Below, one piece after another: positions 36,090-46,200 of a stretch of 64,000 nucleotides of DNA. Source of the stretch: Tubulanus polymorphus (lineage: Eukaryota > Nemertea > Palaeonemertea > Tubulaniformes > Tubulanidae); assembly GCF_964204645.1 (NCBI RefSeq), contig NC_134025.1, positions 24,830,001 to 24,894,000 of the forward strand. Reading direction: 5' to 3'. The notes beneath the pieces were generated by a model. That model was given only the letters and a program-made list of their open reading frames with translations. It did not search any database and was not told the DNA's origin. Position 1 is the first letter of the stretch. Every line of letters starts with the position of its first letter. The translations under genes and the position numbers were made by a program.

Positions 36090-37045
36090 TGTAGGCCTGA
36101 AATCGAAGCAATTAATGTTAGTTAGAGGATTAGCATTTTTCAACTGTATCTAAGTCCACTCATTTTGCGTGCCTGTAAAGATCCCATTTATTATATGAAA
36201 TGGGCACAAATGATGATGTTCATAATTAGCAACAAATCGTTCTAACAGCTGAAAAAATGTTCCGTTTTTTAGAACTGTGCAATGAATTAAATGTACATGT
36301 GCTAAGTTTGCTATGGCATTTTGACTAACGTACTTTGTATGTGATGATGTATAATTTGGCAAAAAGAACATACATGTATACATGTATAGCTGAATGAAGA
36401 TTGCCAGAAGTAGGCGGTACCCTGCTTTTCATTGATCGGTACAATTACTATTGTACATCTATTAACCAAGAAACCATGGCCAAAAGGCTTTAAGATTAGA
36501 TTGAAGCGTATAATTTTTAAAAAGGCCTCGGCTTGAACGATTGAAGCGTGGAGTAATCATTTCAAATGATTACTCCAAGATTGAAGGCTGGTTTTCCACT
36601 CACTGTCTTAAAGTGTCTGCTTTCTTCTATAATGATCATAAATAAGTGTCAGTCTGTTGCCATACTATGTATTGTTATTTAAAATGGTGCTTCCAACAGA
36701 TTGCTCGAATATTCTGATGATAGTTAAGAATTTACTTAATAGCGCTGTATAGCAGTATATTCATTGTCTTTAATTTGATTAATTTATTAAGCGAGGTATG
36801 TGTTGGAAATAAGGAAAATTCATGGAAAGTGATTTTAACTATATTTATAGTGAATTGCTATGTGAGACTCGTAAGCGTAGATTTTGCCATAGACAAATTT
36901 TTGAAAAAAATATGAAATTGTTTACTGAATGAATCCCCATTCAGATTTTTAGTTATTATTATGTAAAGACGACTAAACACTAGATTTTAGATCAATTTAC
37001 ATTCCATGTATCTAGAGTAAAATAAAGATAAATCAAATAGTACGC
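36090..37045 (+). other. BPNT1 3' UTR with poly(A) signal
   Basis: Downstream of the BPNT1 stop, AT-rich non-coding sequence runs to a canonical AATAAA at 37021-37026, which is the likely end of the transcript about 15-30 bases later. It contains the palindromic repeat at 36549-36577. Confidence 0.55.
36549..36577. repeat. Palindromic repeat, GGAGTAATCATT family, copy 2
   Basis: TGGAGTAATCATTT-C-AAATGATTACTCCA, a perfect 29-bp palindrome around a central C. It is related to 14009-14040 and lies in the BPNT1 3' UTR, so it would form a hairpin in that mRNA. Confidence 0.55.
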
Positions 37046-37259
37046 ATGTTGGAGTTAAGTTATGTGCTATTGTTTTTGTGGTTTCGTGTTGAAGCAGACT
37101 TAAATTAATTGAGAAAAATTTAGCCAATTCGTATCTCGCCGGGCCCGCAACCAAGCATTCCGTCCGGTGCTGCCCCCGTGCAGCTCCACACTTAAGCGCG
37201 CCCTGTAAATTTCTTTTTGTTTATTTTTGTTCATTATTCGCGTTATATTTTAAGAAATT

Positions 37260-39372
37260 ATGCCTAGACCGTCTCTAAAATCGGCTCAAATAAATTTCGA
37301 AAACAGGTAAGTGATAACTTAGTTATGGATAGAAACATTTTTTGGCACTTTCCTCCCGCGGCCGGACGACGTCGTCGACGATCTGGATCTGCTGGTTGGT
37401 ACTGACCACCACACTATGACTAGAGTCGGACACACACACAGGCTGGGCAGGGCCACCTTCGCACTCTTTTGTAATTGCTTTATTATTTGTATACCTATAT
37501 AACTTGTATTATCTGGTCAATAAAGCTAATCGTAATCGTTCACCGTTCGGTTATCTGAGTTAGTCGATTATAGTCGAACTAAACGAAACCGAATGTCCGT
37601 TAGTCGGAACTATATTCCGGAAATGATTCGAAAGTCGAGCGCATTCGGTTATCAGTTCCGACACGGCGACAGTCTAGTCGACTAGATACGAAAACCGAAT
37701 TTGGCCCTGCTGACAGTGACTAACTAGTAACTGCGCGCGCGGAAACTGGCGCACCAGTCACCGAGTCAGACCAGTCCACATTTTATCGATATCCCTCATT
37801 TCTTCGTTTCGTGGGCACTTGCCACTTTTCCAGACTCAGTCCCCTGAAAAGTCAAGAAGTAACCAGTAGTCATCTTACTTACTGTAGGAGACCTTATTTA
37901 CACAGGCGGCGTCACACGTATTGTTCACATGTTGTGTCCATTGGCGTCCACAAATGGCAGTCAGCAGGGTGACTAATGTCTATTTATTAATTGATGAGAC
38001 CTGTTTTTCTGGGATATTTTGCTTACTTTTTGGGGCACATACCTCATTTATGTCTTAACAGAATGCCAAAAATCGCGGACAACAACTGAATATCCGATAT
38101 TATTCCAGTTCTGTACCAATTAGATGGATTGGCAAAAAGACTCCTTAAGTCCAGTTGAATGAGAGAGAAAATCCTCCATTTTGTGAAATTTCTTGGATTT
38201 GAACATTGTTACCATGCCTACGCCACCCTGATTAGTTGTTGAGACCCCACAAGAAAAATAACTTCATTTCCGTAGGCATGGTGACAATGTAAAAATTCAA
38301 GAAATTTCACAAAATGGAGGATTTTCTCTCTCATTCAACTGGACTTAAGGAGTCTTTTTGCCAATCCATCTAATTGGTACAGAACTGGAATAATATCGGA
38401 TATTCAGTTGTTGTCCGCGATTTTTGGCATTCTGTTAAGACATAAATGAGGTATGTATCCTAAAAAGTAAGCAAAATATCCCAGAAAAACAGCTCTCATC
38501 AATTAATAAATAGACATTAGTCACTGTAGAAGCTCTCGGGTGCCATTACTTGATTACTCCTGATTGTAATAGGTTGCTGTCACATTTTGTCTCCAGCTCC
38601 ACATACAAAATATTCATTTTGTTGAAATACTTGATTTTGTAGGTTTAGTTGTATGATTTGTTTGAGTCCTCGTCTGAGAATGGTATTTGGCTTATGTCAG
38701 CACAAGATTTGCGATGAATGTTTGTACAATCACAGTGGCTCGAGAAAGAGGGGATTAGGAAAATGCCCTTCATGTCAAATGGAAGATGCTTTTCCTATAT
38801 CAAGGTTAGTGTAATGAAAGAAATGAGATCGAAAGACTCGAATTTTGCCCATTTAGGCCTTCCTTAATTCCTTTTATCTTAAGAGGCAGTCTGACCTGAA
38901 CTTGCCAGTATATCATTATAATTACCGCTGTTATAATAGCGCTCAATTATGTACAGAATTATCCATTGTTCTATGTTTCAGACCAGACATTCCAGAAGAT
39001 AATATTGAATTACAGATCCAGCTCGGTGTGAGGGCGTGTCCTAATAGCGGTTGTTGCGTGGAAATGTGGGAATGGGAAGTGAAAGATCATTTGAGGTGAG
39101 TTTATAGAATGTCATTCAAGTAGTTCTATTTAATTGAATGTTTGATACAGAATTCTACTTAGGCTGATAGATTCCATTTGTTGCAGTTCAGGAATGTAAT
39201 TCTTGAGTCAGGTATTTTGTGTAATTGTAGGGTTTGTCCTTGTAAAGCGAACACACCGCAATCCAAAGCAACTTTGAAAAGAAAATCCAGTCAAAGTAGC
39301 AAATGTGATAAGAATTCGTTGCTAGAAAAAGATAAACCTAAAAGACGACGAAGCTCAAGAATTTTAACCTAA
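37260..39372 (+). CDS. Small RING-HC plus TRAF-like zinc-finger protein
   Basis: Four exons, 37260-37306, 38643-38804, 38982-39095 and 39231-39372, give 465 nt (154 aa); phases 2/2/2 agree and all introns are GT-AG. Residues 19-60 form a textbook C3HC4 RING: C19-x2-C22-x11-C34-x-H36-x2-C39-x2-C42-x14-C57-x2-C60. A second zinc-finger-like motif follows (C89-x4-C94-x11-H106-x3-C110), resembling a single TRAF-type finger. The C-terminal 40 residues are Lys/Arg/Ser-rich and probably a nuclear localisation signal (KPKRRRSSR). The first exon alone supplies the start MPRPSLKSAQINFENR and is needed to complete the RING's first cysteine pair. The RING predicts E3 ubiquitin ligase activity. I do not recognise a named vertebrate orthologue. 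Confidence 0.8.
37335..37545 (+). repeat. Possible 3' end of a non-LTR retrotransposon
   Basis: Inside intron 1 of the RING gene, GC-rich sequence abruptly different from its surroundings (gacgacgtcgtcgacg, cagggccaccttcgcac) is followed by an AT-rich tail. The tail ends with AATAAA and a short tandem repeat (TAATCGTAATCGT). That layout is typical of a 5'-truncated LINE. No reverse-transcriptase frame remains, so the call is tentative. Confidence 0.3.
37969..38524. repeat. Long near-perfect inverted repeat (254-bp arms, 48-bp loop)
   Basis: Left arm 37969-38222 runs from GTGACTAATGTCTATT to ACCATGCCTACG. Right arm 38271-38524 runs from CGTAGGCATGGT to AATAGACATTAGTCAC and is its reverse complement with only a few substitutions. 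The loop is 38223-38270. No convincing target duplication is visible. It lies in intron 1 of the RING gene, so the pre-mRNA would contain a very long double-stranded hairpin. Confidence 0.9.
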
Positions 39373-40280
39373 CAGTGCTCTTATATATTAGCCGCAATCA
39401 TACGGACATTTTTTTTACCCTTGCCACCACTGTTCATTCACACTAGACTGGTGCCAAATGGGTCCGTGTCTGTCCAGATTTAACTTGACCAAAAATATCA
39501 GACAAGGCACGAGCCAAATTTTAGCGCGGGTCAAATTTTCCCTGCAAATGCTAGTTAGTTGGTTCTGGAACTAAGTGACTCCCTTCTCTTACCTCTGTAT
39601 CTAGCATTGTAGTGATTTACGTGTGAACGCTCTGATACGGCATGGGCCAAATTTGACTTTGGTTTGGTCCGGGAAAGTTTGACCTAGGCCAAATTGACTT
39701 TGTGTGATCATGGCTATTGTTTGAATTTGCAAGTCTCATTTAACATCTTGAAGTGCTTTATATACTATTTTTGAATAGTTTGCATCACTGCATTTAGCCA
39801 TTAGTGCTGTATTTTTTATTAATCTTTCAATAATGCTCAAATTTGAGCTACAGAGACAAAAAAGAGGTTGATGTAACGATAGCTCCATCTGTGATTTCAG
39901 TGTTCTTGTATTTGTACAAAACGTGTTTACTTAGAAAATTGAATGTATTGTATCAAATATGTTTAGTTACTAAGAAATTTAAATGAATTGTATTGAATGT
40001 TTAGTTACTTAGTTTATTTGATTGAATTGTGTAAAATGTATTTATTTAATGGTCCTGGTATATTTAGTAACTTAGGAATAAGAAAGTTACCTGGTACTTA
40101 GAAATTTGAATGAATTTTCACTATGAATGTATTTGGCATAATCATGCTCATATTGTAAATATTTTTTATTTTTACCAGTTTGCTTCACGTTTGGAATATG
40201 ATAATGGATTATTGCAATTACCTTTATAATATATTTTCAACATTTCTTGTACATCAAGCCATGAATAATAAAAACTTAAG
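39373..40280 (+). other. 3' UTR of the RING gene
   Basis: AT-rich sequence after the stop codon, ending with AATAAA near 40267. It includes a probable MITE at 39389-39716. The gene is convergent with TRAPPC6B. Confidence 0.5.
39389..39716. mobile_element. Probable MITE in the RING-gene 3' UTR
   Basis: The ends TAGCCGCAATCATACGGA (39389 on) and the reverse complement of the right end, TAGCCATGATCACACAAA, form an imperfect inverted repeat. Subterminal sequence contains repeated CCAAATTTGACTTTG / GGCCAAATTGACTTTG motifs. TA at the outer ends would suit a Tc1/mariner-type element. About 330 bp and non-coding. Confidence 0.4.
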
Positions 40281-40509
40281 TAAATTATATTGAATTGTGT
40301 TTTCAATTGTTGGGTTGGTCATGTCGACATTCTGATTATTGCAGGGTTAATTTTTTATGATCTAAGGGGCACTTCATTTTGCATGAATAATGGACTTTGG
40401 AGAACTAAGAAAACAGGATCACAAGAAAGTTGTCTATCACTATTTGGTTTGTTTTATCTTGCTTTACGCCATTCGGATCTTGGTTTCCTTATTGGATTGT
40501 TCATTAAAC

Positions 40510-40600
40510 ATAGCAGGGAGGTGGCCTTTAAAGTGTTGCCCGCGCACTAGGTAGCCAACTGGACTGAACCCACTAGTCTCTTGGCACTGGTAGTGAATCC
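40510..40600 (-). repeat. tRNA-derived SINE remnant
   Basis: Read on the minus strand, the sequence ACCAGTGCCAAGAGAC..GTGGGTTCAGTCCAGTTGGC contains a B-box-like GGTTCAGTCC (40561-40570). It matches a second degenerate copy at 55205-55280 in order and spacing. Confidence 0.4.
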
Positions 40601-40848
40601 AACAGTATCAGTGAGCTACCAAGTAAGTTATAGGTAACAAAACAAAAAGCGATTTCATTCATCATTTTACATATGGATTTATCTTTATTTACACAAGATT
40701 TCATTAAATAATATTTACATTTAAAGTAACAGAAAGAGTAACGAATCGATGCAATGGATTTACGCCAAGGACTTGTGAAGAAGGCACACATGCATTGTTT
40801 TGCATACAGATTCTTAACACTCGGCTATTTCACCATAAACTATCTTCC

Positions 40849-43208
40849 CTATATCTTTTGAATCTGTATCTGGAATTTACCTACAAAAATTAAGACATAA
40901 ATTAAAAATAATATATATATACCCTACCAATAACAGAGGGAAAAGAAGTTATTTCTCTAAAGAAATCACTCAATTTTATTGTACCATATGAAAAAATTTA
41001 GTTCTGTTTCTATAGTCGAGTTAGATGTTTTATTTGATGTTTTTGAAAATATTTGTTATTTGAAAATTAATATAATTCCTTCTAAATCAATATATTTTCT
41101 CAAAAGAAGAACAAAATCTTTTAAAATGCAAAAAATCATCGCCCGGTATGGGACTCGAACCCAGGACCCTCAGGTTAAAAGCCTGATGCTCTACCGACTG
41201 AGCTAACCGGGCTCATAGTGAAGCGTCATTGATAGTTATCAATAGCGTTGACGTCAGGGTTAAGCGACACATGTTGGCAAAGTGTCAAGTATACATAATC
41301 CATAAGTACAATCCACAATACAAGCCACATCCACAATACAAGTCACTAGAGTGGGCAAATGACTGCCATACAAAGACTCTAAAATGAATTCCATGGTTCA
41401 AGCATTTATTCCCAAGTCTTCGAAAGGAGGTTTGATTAATCATAGGATGGTGAAATTTTTGGTTAAGTTACTGAAATAATGGTCAACATGACACTCATTC
41501 TGATAAGGCCCAAAATAGTTTTTATTCTAGGGTATTTTTTCATATCTCAATCGTATTTCTGTTTATGACTAATAAACAACGTGCATGTCACTTAAATAAA
41601 CATAATTTGAAATCTTGAAAACAAAACTTATTTATAGGTATAATATTCAGCTTCTGTTCATGATGGTAAATCTATTTCATTGTGTAGGGACAAATCCATC
41701 AATATCATTTCATATTCTGCTAAATTATTTTCTTGAAGAGATATAATCTAAAACTTACAAGCAGGCATGGTCGTCACATCTGCAGTCACCACACAATGTA
41801 TTCCAAGATTAGCTAGTGCCCCACGTATTAAACCACATGGAAAAGCCAAATACTGAAAAATTATGAAAATTTCATTATACATGGTTCGTTAAGCATATAA
41901 CCCTCACTGGATACATGGATCTTTAAAATGTACCTTTGGTGCCATTTCCAAATATTGTTTTCCATTTGATATTTGAGTAAGTAATCTAAATTTGTTATCT
42001 TGTAATACATAAACACCCTAGAAACAGTAAAAGAAAGTCATTACACCAACTTGCAACAGAAACAACAAGCCTTATATTCAAATAGAATAGGTAGGTAGAA
42101 TCACCTGATGGTTTGTTCTTAAATTATCAATTTGTTTCTTATAAAGGGCAGTCCAGAAGTCTTTACATATAAATTTCATAGTATCGAGTTCATCTTTATA
42201 TCTGGGACAATCCTTAGTAAATCTGTGCACAGAAAAGATATAATATTAATGTCAGTGAAGTTGAATAGCTAATAGTTAATTCATTATCATCAGCAAACAC
42301 TTTGGGGAATCTAATTTTTCTATTTACCTTTCGACAAGTCTTTGTCCGACTTGATAGCCCATAGATTCAAGTTTCGAAATGTACACATCCTATTAAGGGA
42401 AAAGTACATGAATTACAAAACTAAACCTAATAACACCATAAGTTCAAAACTTAAGCCCTTTAGGCTCTTTTAGATCACTCCAGCTCTGGGAATTCTGGGA
42501 AAAACATAATTTAGTTAAAATCATGCGGTCTCAATTATTGATCTAGTTATTTATTTTTCTGCAATCCTTCCAACCCAAACCCAATATGGGAAAAACTTGA
42601 AAAAAAAATAGTTTTTTCATTTCTATTCACTGTTCTTTCCTTCCCTATTAAAATGCTGGCATGGAAAACATTTCTTTTTATTCATTATTTTTTCCCATCA
42701 CCTTTCCATTTTTTTTGGAAAACATCTATCCTAATAAATGGGCGTCCATGATGCCCACTTGGCAGTTTGAAACCAATTAGGCTAACAGATTAGCAGATTA
42801 TCGATTTTACATAAATCTATTACTTTGATACGGAGCCCCTGTGGTTGAAACATATCACTCTTTAAGTACTCTTCATGTAAGAGAGGGCCTATCCTGTTTG
42901 ACAATTTAATTTATCTTAAGAAATTAATGGTACAAAATAATAATTAACTTTATTCAAATACGGTACACACCGCATATACGTACTGTCAAACCGTATCCTA
43001 CTGTCTGTCAGGTGCTGCCACCATCTCAAATACTGGTCGGTTCATACAGTATTATTTGGGGGTTCAGCGATTAAATTCACCATTGCAACAACTTATATCG
43101 ATAAATAACTAATCTACATACCTTTTCATCTTTCCGAACAGTACGTAGCACGTGTGATACTATCTCCATGTGAAGATATTCATAAATCGCATCGCTATTT
43201 TCACCCAT
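40849..43208 (-). CDS. TRAPPC6B: TRAPPC6B, TRAPP complex subunit 6B
   Basis: Core subunit of the TRAPP tethering complexes, which activate Rab1/Ypt1 for ER-Golgi traffic. Six exons: 43122-43208, 42328-42389, 42105-42222, 41934-42017, 41759-41852 and 40849-40880, summing to 477 nt (158 aa, the same length as human TRAPPC6B). All introns are GT-AG with matching phases. Blocks nearly identical to human: RFTKD, YKDELDTMKFICKDFW, KKQIDNLRTNHQG, YVLQDNKFRLLTQ and YLAFPCGLIRGALANLG. The final exon codes only ten codons and restores the conserved C-terminus (MPACKFQIQIQKI). Reading through the preceding donor gives MPACKF-stop, which a simple ORF search would report. A tRNA gene lies in the last intron. 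The gene is divergent with VTI1B, separated by a large repeat element. Confidence 0.95.
41140..41212 (-). tRNA. tRNA-Lys (anticodon UUU)
   Basis: A 73-nt cloverleaf on the minus strand. Acceptor stem GCCCGGT pairs with ACCGGGC, discriminator G; A box TAGCTCAGTCGG; anticodon stem TCAGG/CCTGA around loop CTTTTAA giving UUU; B box GGTTCGAGTCC. A T-run (TTTTTT) just 3' on the same strand (around 41131-41136) suits a Pol III terminator. It sits in the last intron of TRAPPC6B, on the same strand. Confidence 0.95.
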
Positions 43209-43283
43209 TTTCCCTCTTGTTTTCGGTGGTAGGCACACTTATTCCAAGGCGCGCGACCTCGAACCCGGAAGTAAATCATTTAG
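43209..43283. promoter_or_regulatory. TRAPPC6B-side half of a split bidirectional promoter
   Basis: Only 75 bp separate the TRAPPC6B start codon from the outer edge of the repeat element. It includes CCGGAAGT (43266-43273), a consensus ETS/GABP site common in animal bidirectional promoters, and a CpG-rich GGCGCGCGACC block. Its partner half is 47082-47157, next to VTI1B. Function is inferred. Confidence 0.45.
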
Positions 43284-46200
43284 GTCTGTCTGCAGAGTTT
43301 CCAGAACCTGTCATGTCAGGGCCCAAGACCTGACATGACAGGTGGGACCTCAGGTGACAGGTCGATTCGCTAAAATGAAAATTGTTATGACTGAACCGAT
43401 GATAGGCGATTAGAAGATATGATAGGCGCGGATTTACAACAAATCATAGCCGATAAGAACACAAAGAACATATCGTAGTGCTTTCTGAATATATTATTCA
43501 AAAACAAAAAACAAACTATGATGTGTTATAAATTCATTTAAGAATTTATGTTTGTCCGTTTATAAATAGTTGTTGAACTATATCGCCTTATAATAATAAA
43601 GATGGAATGATTGTGAATTATTGGAGAACATTGAACGAATTGTTTACAATTAATTTATTTTTTTGTAACACGAAACATAAAAATATCAAGATCAGGCAAA
43701 ATGATACCAGTAGTGCCTTATGTAATCATAATCAGTATTAATAACAATCATTATACTCATTAAGATTAGGCCCTATATTATTATATATTATTATTAATTA
43801 CTCGCAATATAATTAATTAACCAAGTGTACATACAATTTAAAAACATTTAGGTCCAAGCTTATAAGTTGACATAGATAAATTAGACATAACACTGATTAA
43901 TTAGTGAGGCCTCACACGGCAACGCGCGCCATTTTGCAGAGCTTCGGGACCTGAGGTGACAGGTCTGCATTAAAACTGATGAAATGAAGGAAAACTTTAA
44001 TTTTTATGGTCTCTTTATAGCAATGAATATAATATAAATTGCTAACCATGGATATAGTTAATCTTAAGTTACTATAAAACAATAATTTTGAAGCGAGACC
44101 TCACACGGCAGCTCGCGCCATTTTGCAGAGCTTCTCGGGACCTGTGGTGACAGGTCTGCACTAAAACTGATGAAATGGAAAAAACTTTACTTTTTATAAC
44201 CTTTATATAGTAATAAGTATAATAAATTGCTAACCATTGATAGAGTTAATCTTAAGTTACCATAAAACAATAATTTTGAAGCGAGACCTCACACGGCAAC
44301 GCGCGCCATTTTGCAGAGGTTCTCGAGACCTGTGGTGACAGGTCTGCATTTAAACTGATGAAATGGGAAAAACTTCTCTTTTTATGGTATCTTTATAGTA
44401 ATAAATATAATATAGATTGCTAACCATGGATATAGTTAATCTTAAGTTATTATAAAACAATAATTTTGAAGCGAGACCTCACACGGCAGCTCGCGCCATT
44501 TTGCAGAGCTTCTCGGGACCTGAGGTGACAGGTCTGCATTAAAACTGATGAAATGAAGGAAAACTTTAATTTTTATGGTCTCTTTATAGTAAAGAGTATA
44601 ATATAAATTGGTAACCATGGATAGAATTAATCTTAGGTTACTATAAAAGAATAATTTTGAAGCGAGACCTCACACGGCAGTTCGTGCCATTTTGCAGAGC
44701 TTCTCGAGACCTGTGGTGACAGGTCTGCGTTAAAACTGATGAAATGTAAAAAACTTCACTTTTTATGGTATCTTTATAGTAATGAATATAATATAAATTG
44801 CTAACCATGGATATAGGTAATCTTAAGTTACTATAAAACAATAATTATGAAGCGAGACCTCACACGGCAGCTCGCGCCATTTTGCAGAGCTTCTCGGGAC
44901 CTGTGGTGACAGGTCTGCATTAAAACTGATGAAATGAAGGAAAACTTTAATTTTTATGGTCTCTTTATAGCAATGAATATAATATAAATTGCTAACCATG
45001 GATATAGGTAATCTTAAGTTACTATAAAACAATAATTTTGAAGCGAGACCTCACACGGCAGCTCGCGCCATTTTGCAGAGTCGTCGGGACCTGTGGTGAC
45101 AGGTCTGCATTAAAACTGATGAAATGGAAAAAACTTCACTTTTTATGGTATCTTTATAGTAATGAATATAATATAAATTGCTAACCATGGATATAGGTAA
45201 TCTTAAGTTACTATAAAACAATAATTTTGAAGCGAGACCTCACACGGCAGCTCGCGCCATTTTGCAGAGCTTCAAGGGACCTGTGGTGACAGGTCTGCGT
45301 TAAAACTGATGAAATGAAGGAAAACTTTAATTTTTATGGTCTCTTTATAGTAAAGAGTATAATATAGATTGCTAAACATGGATAGAATTAATCTTAAGTT
45401 ACTATAAAACAATAATTATGAAGCGAGACCTCACACGGCAGCTCGCGCCATTTTGCAGAGCTTCTCGGGACCTGTGGTGACAGGTCTGCGTTAAAACTGA
45501 TGAAATGAAGGAAAACTTTAATTTTTATGGTCTCTTTATAGCAATGAATATAATATAAATTGCGAACCATGGATATAGGTAATCTTAAGTTACTATAAAA
45601 CAATAATTATGAAGCGAGACCTCACACGGCAGCTCGCGCCATTTTGCAGAGCTTCTCGGGACCTGTGGTGACAGGTCTGCATTAAAACTGATGAAATGAA
45701 GGAAAACTTTAATTTTTATGGTCTCTATTATAGTAAAGAGTATAATATAGATTGCTAAACATGGACATAGTTAATCTTAAGTTACTATAAAACAATAATT
45801 TTGAAGCGAGACCTCACACGGCAGCTCGCGCCATTTTGCAGAGTCTTCGGGACCTGTGGTGACAGGTCTGCATTAAAACTGATGAAATGAAGGAAAACTT
45901 TAATTTTCATGGTCTCTTTATAGTAAAGAGTATAATATAGATTGCTAAACATGGATATAGTTAATCTTAAGTTACTATAAAACAATAATTATGAAGCGAG
46001 ACCTCACACGGCAGCTCGCGCCATTTTGCAGAGCTTCTCGGGACCTGTGGTGACAGGTCTGCATTAAAACTGATGAAATGGAAAAAACTTCACTTTTTAT
46101 GGTATCTTTATAGTAATGAATATAATATAAATTGCTAACCATGGATATAGGTAATCTTAAGTTACTATAAAACAATAATTTTGAAGCGAGACCTCACACG

